Of a DNA stretch of 64,000 nt, positions 16,821 to 23,808 are shown one piece after another. The DNA comes from Streptomyces coeruleorubidus (GTDB lineage: Bacteria; Actinomycetota; Actinomycetes; Streptomycetales; Streptomycetaceae). The stretch's first letter is position 1. Every line of letters begins with the position of its first letter. The notes below the pieces were generated by a model, which was given only the letters and a program-made list of their open reading frames with translations, did not search any database and was not told the origin of the DNA. A program made the position numbers and the translations under genes. The DNA lies in the NCBI RefSeq assembly GCF_008705135.1, contig NZ_CP023694.1, positions 2,790,001 to 2,854,000 on the forward strand. The letters are read 5' to 3'.

Positions 16821-17807
16821 TCATGGTGCCGGCGGCCAGGCGTCGCCCCAGTCCGCGTCTCGTGCCGCCTTGTAAAGATCGCCGTGGCGTTTGGTGACGG
16901 TGGTGCGGTGCAGGGACGGTTCGGTCTCGCACAGGTCGAGGAGGACCTGGCCCTTGCGGATCTGCGGGCGCCGCACGACACGGGAGGGTGCCGGGGTGAC
17001 GGGGAAGCGGGCGGCGGCTACGTAACTGAACTTCTCGTCCTCGTAGGGCAGGGAGCCGCCCTTGACCTGGCGGTGCAGGGAGGAACGGCTGACCCGGGCG
17101 GAGAAGTGGCACCAGTCCGTGCCCGGGGCGATGGGGCAGCCGGCGCTGTGCGGGCAGGGGGCGGCGACGTGGAAGCCGGCGCCGATCAGCCGGTCGCGGG
17201 CCTCGATGACGCGGGCGTAACCGTCGGGGGTGCCGGGCTCGACGATCACGACGGCCTGAGCCGCGGTCGCGGCGGCGTCGACGAGGGCGGTGCGGTCGGG
17301 GGCGGTCAGCTCGTTGAGGACGTAGGAGACGGTAACGAGATCAGTGCTCTCCAGGGTGAGCGCCGCTCCGATCCGAGAGCGCTGCCACCGTACGTCCCGC
17401 AGGGCCGGGTCGGCCGCGGCGATCTCCCGGCCGAGCGCGAGCGCGGGCTCGGCCCAGTCGAGCACGGTGACGGGCCGCTTCCCGCCCCAGGTCGCGCTCA
17501 CGGCCCAGGCCGCGGCACCCGTACCGCCACCGAGGTCGGTGTGCGATCCGGGCACCCACCCGGGCACGGCATCCGCGAACGCCTCCAGCGCGGAACGGAC
17601 CGCCTCGAAGGTCGCGGGCATGCGGTAAGCCGCGTAGGCGGCGACATCGGCCCGGTCGCGGAGGATGGGAGCGTCGGTCGGGGTCGCCCCCCGGTAGCTG
17701 GCGATCAGCCGCTCCACCGCCTGCGCGGCCTGCCGGGGCGGCAGCCCGTCGAGCAGACCGGCGAGGGCGGCGCGGAGGGTTTCGGCCGGGGGTGCGGGGG
17801 CGTTCAC
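16821..17807 (-). CDS. Small ribosomal subunit Rsm22/METTL17-family methyltransferase
   Basis: A 328-residue protein of the Rsm22 family, relatives of mitochondrial METTL17 that act in small-subunit assembly. A SAM-binding Rossmann core shows HTDLGGGTGAAAWAV near residue 89 and a DLVTVSYVLNELT strand. Four cysteines in CPHSAGCPIAPGTDWCHF and later LLDLC match the positions reported to hold a 4Fe-4S cluster in METTL17/Rsm22, so an iron-sulfur site is inferred. The C terminus has an OB-like basic segment. It is transcribed alone on the minus strand, divergent from the SRPBCC gene. Confidence 0.85.
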   Translation of the reverse strand: MNAPAPPAETLRAALAGLLDGLPPRQAAQAVERLIASYRGATPTDAPILRDRADVAAYAAYRMPATFEAVRSALEAFADAVPGWVPGSHTDLGGGTGAAAWAVSATWGGKRPVTVLDWAEPALALGREIAAADPALRDVRWQRSRIGAALTLESTDLVTVSYVLNELTAPDRTALVDAAATAAQAVVIVEPGTPDGYARVIEARDRLIGAGFHVAAPCPHSAGCPIAPGTDWCHFSARVSRSSLHRQVKGGSLPYEDEKFSYVAAARFPVTPAPSRVVRRPQIRKGQVLLDLCETEPSLHRTTVTKRHGDLYKAARDADWGDAWPPAP

Positions 17808-17947
17808 CCGGCGATTCTACGAGGGCCCGGGCCCGGAGACTCACCCGTCCGGACCGGTCGGACGGTGCACGTGGTGCGTCGGCATGACGCTGGAACCATG
17901 TTCTCGAAGTTCTCGCGTCGAGCTCACAGCCGCCCAGGAGCGTGATC

Positions 17948-18394
17948 ATGGCCCGGAGCCGCCGTCTGATCCTGAGCCCGCCGTCCGAAGTCTGGCGTCT
18001 GCTGTGCGACGGCCACCGCTACGGGGAGTGGGTGACAGGAACCCGGCAGGTCCTCGCCGCGGACCCGCACTGGCCAGAGGTGGGCGCCCGGCTGAAGGTC
18101 CGCGTCGGCGCCGGCCCTCTCACCCTCGACGACACCTGCGTCGTCCGCGTCTGCGAACCGCCCCACCGCCTGGAACTGGAGGCGAAGGCTGACCCCTTCG
18201 GCGCGGCCCGCATCGCCATGAGGCTGCTCCCCTGGGGCGAGCACACTCGCTTCACCCTCGACTGGCACCCGCTCCGGGGTCCCGGCACGCGGATGCACGG
18301 ACTGCCCGTGGATTACGTCGTCGCGGTCCGGAACGGCATGATGCTGACGAAGTTGGCGCGGATCGCGGTGCGGGAGGGTGGCGGGGGCGTTTGA
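17948..18394 (+). CDS. SRPBCC (START-like) family protein
   Basis: A 148-residue soluble protein with the SRPBCC fold pattern: an N-terminal strand and helix (SRRLILSPPSEVWRLLCDGHRYGEWVTG), a curved sheet and a long C-terminal helix (VAVRNGMMLTKLARIAVRE). Such proteins have a hydrophobic pocket and bind lipids or polyketide-like ligands; polyketide cyclases are relatives. The ATG at 17948 is preferred to the GTG at 17942 because AGGAG lies seven bases before the ATG but only one before the GTG. Confidence 0.8.
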   Translation: MARSRRLILSPPSEVWRLLCDGHRYGEWVTGTRQVLAADPHWPEVGARLKVRVGAGPLTLDDTCVVRVCEPPHRLELEAKADPFGAARIAMRLLPWGEHTRFTLDWHPLRGPGTRMHGLPVDYVVAVRNGMMLTKLARIAVREGGGGV

Positions 18395-18622
18395 GGCACT
18401 GCTGCACGGCCCCGGGTGCCGAGACTCTCCGATCACAGATGACGATGCTGTCGCCGTCGCCGGTTGCGTGACTGGCGACCGGCTCCACGAGGGTATCGGC
18501 GGGATCGGCGCGGCCCTGACCACGGAGCCCGAGATCATCTTTGGAGGGGCGTTGCGGCCGCATAGCCATTACGAGGCTCTGGCAGGGGTCCTCCGTCATC
18601 CGGTCAGAGCCTCGTGATGCAC

Positions 18623-18651
18623 TTGGCACCACTATGCCATTTCCTATGGCA
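18623..18651 (+). promoter_or_regulatory. Promoter and operator palindrome of the toxin-antitoxin pair
   Basis: TTGGCA (18623-18628) and TATGGC (18645-18650) are spaced as -35 and -10 elements. The perfect palindrome TGCCAT-TTCCT-ATGGCA (18635-18651) overlaps the -10. The antitoxin GTG begins 11 bases later with no visible ribosome-binding site, so the message may be nearly leaderless. Autorepression by the antitoxin is inferred. Confidence 0.6.
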
Positions 18652-18661
18652 CACTCGCAGT

Positions 18662-18943
18662 GTGACTGATGACGACGTTGACTTCCTGCCCGGCGACGGC
18701 CCCACTAGCGGTATCTCCGTCACTCTGACCGCCGGAACTCTGCAAGCGATCCGTGAGCGGGTCGGCAAGCGGGGCGTCTCGGCGTACCTGGAGAAGGCGG
18801 CCCAACGGCAGATCGAGCGGGACAACCTGGACGAGCTGATCGCGGACTTCGACAAGATGCACGGCCCCGCTGACCCCGAGGCCGTGGCGGCCAAGCGTGC
18901 CCGGCTGACCGGCGGCGCTTCAAATGCCGGGGCGGCCGCGTGA
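18662..18943 (+). CDS. Antitoxin of a VapBC-like pair (ribbon-helix-helix type)
   Basis: A 93-residue acidic protein starting at GTG 18662. The segment SGISVTLTAGTLQAIRERVG followed by RGVSAYLEKAAQRQIERDNL has the strand-helix-helix pattern of a ribbon-helix-helix DNA-binding domain, and an acidic C-terminal tail would wrap the toxin. Its last four bases overlap the PIN-domain gene (GTGA), giving coupled synthesis. A palindrome overlapping the promoter suits autoregulation. An upstream in-frame ATG at 18614 is rejected because it precedes the promoter elements. Confidence 0.75.
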   Translation: MTDDDVDFLPGDGPTSGISVTLTAGTLQAIRERVGKRGVSAYLEKAAQRQIERDNLDELIADFDKMHGPADPEAVAAKRARLTGGASNAGAAA

Positions 18944-19338
18944 GCGGTGTTCTGGTCCTGGACAGCGAGGGCCTGGCGAAGGCTGTACAGCGTGATCGGG
19001 AAATCCATGAGTGGCTGACGGCGGCTCGCGACGCGGACCTACCCGTGATCACCTCGGCGGCGGTGCTGGTCGAGGTGATCCACCCGAAGATCAACGAAGC
19101 CGCACTCAAGTGGACCCTGTCCCGCCTGAGTATCGAGCCGGTGACCCAGGCCGTCGCGCAATCCGCTGCCGCTTTGCTGCGTACAGCGGGGCTACACGGC
19201 CACAAGTACGCTATCGACGCCATGCTGTGCGCGACCGCCCTGCAACATCCCGGCCGGGTGACGATCCTGACTTGCGATGTAGAAGACGTCGGGCTGCTCG
19301 CTGCCGAGCATCCGCGCGTGAGTGCGGAGAAGGTCTGA
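18940..19338 (+). CDS. PIN-domain toxin (VapC-like ribonuclease)
   Basis: The 132-residue protein has the acidic residues of the PIN nuclease fold: D in VLVLDSEGLAK near residue 8, E in AAVLVEVIHPK near residue 44, D in HKYAIDAMLCATAL near residue 89, and D in ILTCDVEDV near residue 110. VapC-type toxins cleave tRNA or rRNA and are held inactive by the antitoxin encoded upstream. The GTG start overlaps the antitoxin stop. Base composition is slightly less GC-rich than the neighbours and an IS remnant lies 700 bases downstream, so the pair is probably mobile. Confidence 0.82.
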   Translation: MSGVLVLDSEGLAKAVQRDREIHEWLTAARDADLPVITSAAVLVEVIHPKINEAALKWTLSRLSIEPVTQAVAQSAAALLRTAGLHGHKYAIDAMLCATALQHPGRVTILTCDVEDVGLLAAEHPRVSAEKV

Positions 19339-19607
19339 GCCGAGGCGTGTGTTGGAGAGACGGCGCTCGCTGTGCGGAGGTTGCGTTCGCCTCGCCGAGC
19401 CGGAGCGGATGAACGGGCGGCGCGTCCAGGGCGACACCGAGTCGGAGGCCGGAACTCGGACTGCAAAAGCACAGGGGGCAGGCGCAGAAGCAATCACAGG
19501 CATCTGCTGTAGCGCCAGAAGAAGCCCCCGCCGACCCACACAATCAGCGTTCTGCCACGAATCTGGCATGCTGGACAGCTCAACAGGTTGGTATCCCCGG
19601 CGCCACG
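19339..19607. other. Gap downstream of the toxin gene
   Basis: No convincing start-to-stop gene is seen. One plus-strand frame is open from 19413 through 19712 but lacks ATG, GTG or TTG until 19608; it could be the decayed 5' part of the small ORF there. The composition is less GC-rich than typical for the window. Confidence 0.4.
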
Positions 19608-19712
19608 ATGCACGATGTCGGCGACCGCGTGGAGGTGCGGTTGGGGGACGCGACGCTCAGCCTGCATGGACGTCGAGGACCGCTCCAGCCGACGCTGGGA
19701 CAGTCCGCATGA
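19608..19712 (+). CDS. Possible 34-residue ORF coupled to a small membrane protein
   Basis: ATG at 19608 opens a short frame reading MHDVGDRVEVRLGDATLSL... that ends in an ATGA overlap with the next ORF. The overlap and lack of stops for 300 bases upstream in this frame suggest it is translated or is the remnant of a longer gene. No strong ribosome-binding site is visible and no family is recognised. Confidence 0.3.
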   Translation: MHDVGDRVEVRLGDATLSLHGRRGPLQPTLGQSA

Positions 19713-20014
19713 GCTGGGACAACGTGACGCTGGTGATCCTCGCTGCTTCTGGCTGCGTCATGCTGCTACTGACGCAGATCGCCGAGGTGCTGTCCAAGCT
19801 TCCTGAGATCATCCGAGCTTGGCGTGAGGTACGGCGCGCTCTTCAAGCGGGGCCAGACGATCTCCCTGAAGTGCAGGGCTCGCCAGAGGCTGACGATCCC
19901 GCCCGTGTGTCTGAGGGGGAAAACGCCCCGAGGACCGTCGCTGCGCCCGACAGACCGAGCCGAGGGCGGCGGCCAAGGACCAGGTGTCAGGCGGAAACGC
20001 GGGGGGTCCGCTAA
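19709..20014 (+). CDS. Small single-pass membrane protein, function unknown
   Basis: A 101-residue protein with one N-terminal transmembrane segment (VTLVILAASGCVMLLLTQIA, about residues 6-25) followed by a helical, basic EIIRAWREVRRALQ stretch and a disordered tail rich in Pro, Asp and Arg. Its ATG overlaps the stop of a short upstream ORF. The position between a toxin-antitoxin pair and a transposase remnant points to accessory DNA; a small effector or holin-like role cannot be shown. Confidence 0.5.
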   Translation: MSWDNVTLVILAASGCVMLLLTQIAEVLSKLPEIIRAWREVRRALQAGPDDLPEVQGSPEADDPARVSEGENAPRTVAAPDRPSRGRRPRTRCQAETRGVR

Positions 20015-20039
20015 CTCTCCCAAGCGTTGAGACGCAGGG

Positions 20040-20181
20040 CTCAAGGCCCTCTGCTCGGGAAGCGTGAGTGTTGGCGGCCGAGACGCCGACGACCAGGGGC
20101 AGTCCGTTCGCGTCCGACAGGACGTGCATCGTGAAACCCGGCTTGCCCCGGTCCACGGGGCTCGGACCTGTGAGTTCCCCC
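20040..20181 (-). pseudogene. IS5-family transposase remnant
   Basis: The minus strand encodes about 45 residues matching the second catalytic region of IS5-type DDE transposases of Streptomyces: GPSPVDRGKPGFTMHVLS and then GLPLVVGVSAANTH. The reading frame breaks at both ends, no full transposase or terminal inverted repeats are present, and the Asp usually following the final NTH is replaced by Ala. It is therefore a decayed insertion scar that marks past mobility between the toxin-antitoxin region and the serine hydrolase gene. Confidence 0.8.
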
Positions 20182-20195
20182 CTTTGTATTCCCTC

Positions 20196-21326
20196 TCACA
20201 TCCCCCGCACCGCCCGAGCCACCCGCGACCCCGCCGCCGCCCTCGGCGCGCTGTCCGGGCGGCGGCGACGGGGATGGACCGTGTTGGTGAGGAGGATCAG
20301 GAACGTGTCCGTCGCCGGGTCGAGGACGAGGGACGTGCCCGTGAAGCCCGTGTGGCCCGCCGCGCCGCGGCCCGCCAGGTCGCCCATGAACCACGGCTGG
20401 TCGAGGGAGAAGCCCAGGCCCGGTGGGGTGAAGAGGAGGTCGACGAAGTCGGGGCCGAGGATGCGGGCGGGGCCGTAGGAGCCGCCGGCGAGGAGGGCGC
20501 GGCAGAACACCGCGAGGTCCCGGCCGGTGGAGAAGAGGCCCGCGTGGCCCGCCACGCCGCCCAGCGCCCAGGCGTTCTCGTCGTGCACCTCGCCCCGCAG
20601 CATCCCCCGGTCCGCCTTGGCCCACGGCCGCCGCTGGTCCTCGGTCGCCGCCGCCCCGAGGCACGGCCCGAACTCCGTCGCCGTCATGCCCAGCGGCCGG
20701 GTGATGCCGTCGCGGAAGAGGACGTCGAGCGTGCGGCCGGTGATGCGTTCCAGGACGTGCTGGAGGAGCAGCATGTTCAGGTCGGAGTAGCCGTACGTGC
20801 CCGGTGGACCGACCGGCGCCTCCGTGCGCAGCGCCGCCAGCCGCCCGGCCGCGTCGGCGCAGTCGTACAGCGGGAGTTCGGGGCGCAGCCCGGAGGTGTG
20901 GGTGAGCAGCTGCCGTACGGTGATGCCGTGGCGGGCGGCCGCCGTGAAGTCGGGCAGGTACGCGCCCACCTTCGCGTCGATGCCCAGGGTGCCGCGCTCG
21001 ATCTGCTGCACGGCGGCCACGGCTGTGAACAGTTTGGTCAGGGACGCCAGGTCGAAGGGGGTGCCGACGGTCATCGGGACCCGCTCCTCGGGCGGCAGTT
21101 CCACACCCGCGTCGGTGGCCTCGTCGTAGGCCGCGTAGCGGACGGCCCAGCCCGCCGCCTCCTCGACCGCGATCACCGGGCCGCGGCCGACGACCACGAC
21201 CGCGCCGGGCGCCCAGGGGCGCTGCCCGGTGGTGAGGACGTGGACCTCCCGGACCAGGTGACGCAGTTCCCCGGGGTCGAGTCCGGCCCGTTCCGGTGTG
21301 CCGTCGCGCAGTCTTGGTGCGCTCAG
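20196..21326 (-). CDS. Serine hydrolase, class C beta-lactamase/DD-peptidase family, with probable CTG start
   Basis: The protein has the active-site SxxK motif as SLTK (S95, K98 counting from 21326), then YSDLN as the YxN element, and HTGFTG as the C-terminal KTG-like box. Members are esterases, peptidases or beta-lactamase relatives acting on peptidoglycan or secondary metabolites. The region encoding about 43 residues upstream of the first GTG (21197) is family-like (RDGTPERAGLDPGELRHLV) and contains no ATG, GTG or TTG. A CTG at 21326 overlaps the TGA of the upstream MFS gene and has GGAGGGAG about nine bases before it, so CTG is the best start. No signal peptide is evident. Confidence 0.82.
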   Translation of the reverse strand: MSAPRLRDGTPERAGLDPGELRHLVREVHVLTTGQRPWAPGAVVVVGRGPVIAVEEAAGWAVRYAAYDEATDAGVELPPEERVPMTVGTPFDLASLTKLFTAVAAVQQIERGTLGIDAKVGAYLPDFTAAARHGITVRQLLTHTSGLRPELPLYDCADAAGRLAALRTEAPVGPPGTYGYSDLNMLLLQHVLERITGRTLDVLFRDGITRPLGMTATEFGPCLGAAATEDQRRPWAKADRGMLRGEVHDENAWALGGVAGHAGLFSTGRDLAVFCRALLAGGSYGPARILGPDFVDLLFTPPGLGFSLDQPWFMGDLAGRGAAGHTGFTGTSLVLDPATDTFLILLTNTVHPRRRRPDSAPRAAAGSRVARAVRGM

Positions 21327-22666
21327 CTGTCTGCTCCCTCCACGCTCGCGCCCCTGCTGTCCGTCTTCCCGTCCGTCTTGCTGTCCATCTCCCTGTCAGA
21401 CTTCCAGGGTCGGCACATTCCCACGAAGCAGGCCAGTGCCACCAGGGCGGCGGCCAGTTGGACGACGGCCATCGGGACGGCCGTGTCCTCCCCGGCGACG
21501 CCGACGAGCGGGGAGGCGATCGCGCCGATGAGGAACGACGACGTGCCGAGCAGGGCGGACGCCGAGCCGGCGGCGTGCTTGGTGCGCATCAGGGCGAGGG
21601 CCTGGGTGTTGGGCAGGGTGATGCCCATCGCGGACATCAGCACGAACAGCGCGACGGCGACGGGCGCGAGGCCGACCTCGCCGAACACGCCGAGGGACAT
21701 CAGCAGCAGCGCGGTCGCGGCGGTGATGACGATGGCCAGGCCGATCCCCAGGACGCGGTCCAGGCTGACCCGGCCGACGAGGATCTTGCCGTTGATCTGG
21801 CCGACGAGGACCAGTCCGACCGAGTTGACGCCGAACAGCAGGCTGAACGTCTGCGGGGAGGCGCCGTAGATCTCCTGGATGACGAACGGGGACGCGGAGA
21901 TGTAGGCGAAGAGGGCGGCGAAGGCGAAGCCGCCGGTGAGGGTGTAGCCGGCGAAGGAGCGGTCGGCGAGCAGGCCGCGCATCGAGCGCAGCGCCTCGCC
22001 GACGCCGCCGCTGTGGCGCTGCGCGGGCGGCAGGGTCTCGGGGAGCCTCGTCCAGACCAGGGCTCCGATCAGGATGCCGATGGCCGTGAGGACGACGAAC
22101 ACGCCCCGCCAGTCCGTCACGCGCAGGACCTGCCCGCCGATGAGCGGCGCCACGATCGGGGCGACCCCCGAGATCAGCATGAGGGTGGAGAAGAACCGGG
22201 CCATGGCCATGCCGTCGTACAGGTCGCGGACGACGGCCCGGGCGATGACGATGGCGGCCGCGCCCGCGAGGCCCTGCGCCAGCCGGAAGGCGACGAGGAG
22301 TTCGACGGTGGGCGCGAGCGCGCACAGGACGGTGGCGACGACGAAGACGCCGAGTCCGGCGAGGAGGGGGCGGCGGCGTCCCCAGCGGTCGCTCATCGGA
22401 CCCACGACGAGCTGGCCGAGCGCCATGCCGGCCAGGCAGGTGGTGAGGGTGAGCTGGACGGTCGCAGCGGGGGCGTGCAGGGCGCGGGTGACCTCCGGCA
22501 GGGCCGGGAGGTACATGTCCATCGCCAGCGGGGGTACGGCGGTCAGGCCGCCGAGGAGGAAGGTGACCAGGAGCCCGGTGCGGCGGTGCGCTGTGAGGCC
22601 GGGGGGCTCCGCCCCGGCTGCGGCCCCCTGCGCGGTGTTCGGTATGGACGCCCCACCCTCGGGCAT
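21323..22666 (-). CDS. Bcr/CflA family multidrug efflux MFS transporter
   Basis: A 447-residue, 12-helix major facilitator. The Bcr/CflA signature is present: PPLAMDMYLPALPEV in helix 1 and motif A GPMSDRWGRRRPLL after helix 2. Members export bicyclomycin, sulfonamides, chloramphenicol or dipeptides by proton antiport. The ATG at 22666 is preferred over the GTG at 22696 because GGGAGGG lies just upstream. Its stop overlaps the serine hydrolase start in a CTGA, so exporter and hydrolase are probably made together. A long charged C-terminal tail contains imperfect repeats of SDREMDSKTDGKTDSR. Confidence 0.9.
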   Translation of the reverse strand: MPEGGASIPNTAQGAAAGAEPPGLTAHRRTGLLVTFLLGGLTAVPPLAMDMYLPALPEVTRALHAPAATVQLTLTTCLAGMALGQLVVGPMSDRWGRRRPLLAGLGVFVVATVLCALAPTVELLVAFRLAQGLAGAAAIVIARAVVRDLYDGMAMARFFSTLMLISGVAPIVAPLIGGQVLRVTDWRGVFVVLTAIGILIGALVWTRLPETLPPAQRHSGGVGEALRSMRGLLADRSFAGYTLTGGFAFAALFAYISASPFVIQEIYGASPQTFSLLFGVNSVGLVLVGQINGKILVGRVSLDRVLGIGLAIVITAATALLLMSLGVFGEVGLAPVAVALFVLMSAMGITLPNTQALALMRTKHAAGSASALLGTSSFLIGAIASPLVGVAGEDTAVPMAVVQLAAALVALACFVGMCRPWKSDREMDSKTDGKTDSRGASVEGADS

Positions 22667-22751
22667 GAGTCCCTCCCTTTTCGAGTCGATCGCCACCTAT
22701 GCTCTCAGCTCGTACGGACTGCTCGGGTTACGAGGTGAAGGCGGGGCGGGA

Positions 22752-23786
22752 ATGACGGCGGACACGGTGCGGTGGGGCATCCTGGCGACCGGAGGGATCG
22801 CGGCGGCGTTCACCGCGGACCTGATCGACCTGCCTGACGCGGAGGTCGTGGCGGTGGCGTCCCGGTCGGAGGCGTCCGCGAAGACGTTCGCGGAGCGGTT
22901 CGGGATCCCGCGGGCCTACGGCGACTGGAACACGCTCGCCCGGGACGAGGACATCGATGTCGTCTACGTCGCCACGCCGCACACAGCCCACCGGACCGCC
23001 GCCGGTCTGTGTCTGGCGGCCGGGCGGAACGTGCTGTGCGAGAAGCCGTTCACGCTGAACGTGCGCGAGGCGGCGGAACTCGTCGCGCTGGCGCGGGAAC
23101 ACGGGCGCTTCCTGATGGAGGCGATGTGGATGTACTGCAACCCGGTGGTGCGGCGGCTGAAGTCGCTGGTCGACGACGGCGCGATCGGTGAAGTGCGCAC
23201 GGTCCAGGCCGACTTCGGGCTGGCCGGGCCGTTCCCGCCCTCGCACCGGCTGCGGAACCCGGAGCTGGGCGGGGGCGCGCTGCTCGATCTCGGCGTGTAT
23301 CCGGTTTCGTTCGCGCAGCTCCTGCTCGGGGAGCCGTCGGACATCGCGGCGCGAGCGGTGCTCTCCGACGAGGGCGTCGATCTCCAGACGGGAGCGCTGC
23401 TCTCCTGGGAGAGCGGCGCTCTCGGCTCGGTGCACTGCTCCATCGTCGGCGGTACGGCGACCTCCGCCTCGGTCACCGGCTCGCAGGGCCGTATCGACAT
23501 CCCGCACGGCTTCTTCTTCCCGGACCGCTTCGTGCTGCACCGGGACGGCCGTGACCCCGAGGAGTTCACGGCCGACCCGGCGGACGGGCCCCGCAACAGC
23601 CTCCGTCACGAGGCGTCCGAGGTGATGCGCGCCGTGCGCGCCGGTGAGACCGAGTCCCCGCTCGTCCCGCTCGACGGCACCCTCGCCGTGATGCGGACGC
23701 TCGACGCGATCCGGGACCGCGTCGGCGTCCGCTACCCGGGCGAGACCCCGGACGGGGACCTCACGGCCGAGCTCACGCCGGCTTGA
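22752..23786 (+). CDS. Gfo/Idh/MocA family NAD(P)-dependent oxidoreductase
   Basis: The 344-residue enzyme has an N-terminal Rossmann domain (RWGILATGGIAAAFTADL, near residue 7) and the family hallmark CEKPFTLN near residue 98, whose lysine is catalytic. It also has GGGALLDLGVYPVSF, close to the usual GGG-x-D-G-H/Y motif in the substrate domain. Members oxidise or reduce sugars and cyclitols; related dihydrodiol dehydrogenases act on aromatic diols. The start at 22752 is the first plausible one after GGCGGG and is divergent from the MFS gene. It ends against the convergent phoD gene in a duplicated sequence. Confidence 0.88.
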   Translation: MTADTVRWGILATGGIAAAFTADLIDLPDAEVVAVASRSEASAKTFAERFGIPRAYGDWNTLARDEDIDVVYVATPHTAHRTAAGLCLAAGRNVLCEKPFTLNVREAAELVALAREHGRFLMEAMWMYCNPVVRRLKSLVDDGAIGEVRTVQADFGLAGPFPPSHRLRNPELGGGALLDLGVYPVSFAQLLLGEPSDIAARAVLSDEGVDLQTGALLSWESGALGSVHCSIVGGTATSASVTGSQGRIDIPHGFFFPDRFVLHRDGRDPEEFTADPADGPRNSLRHEASEVMRAVRAGETESPLVPLDGTLAVMRTLDAIRDRVGVRYPGETPDGDLTAELTPA

Positions 23787-23808
23787 GCCTGCTCACGCCG
23801 GCTTGAGC
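23769..23808. repeat. Tandem duplication carrying both convergent stop codons
   Basis: CTCACGCCGGCTTGAGCC occurs twice in a row (about 23771-23788 and 23791-23808). The first copy encodes the LTPA-stop end of the oxidoreductase on plus; the second encodes the LKPA-stop end of PhoD on minus. Each unit is itself nearly palindromic (CTCA...TGAG) and could form a terminator stem. Confidence 0.75.

Noticed and set aside
18378..18617. A 79-codon plus-strand frame after the SRPBCC gene
   Set aside because: It starts inside the end of the SRPBCC gene, has no recognisable domain and no good ribosome-binding site; probably chance.
20064..22738. Long plus-strand frames opposite the serine hydrolase and MFS genes
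   Set aside because: Antisense shadows with Arg/Gly/Asp-rich composition; the minus-strand genes have catalytic and membrane motifs.
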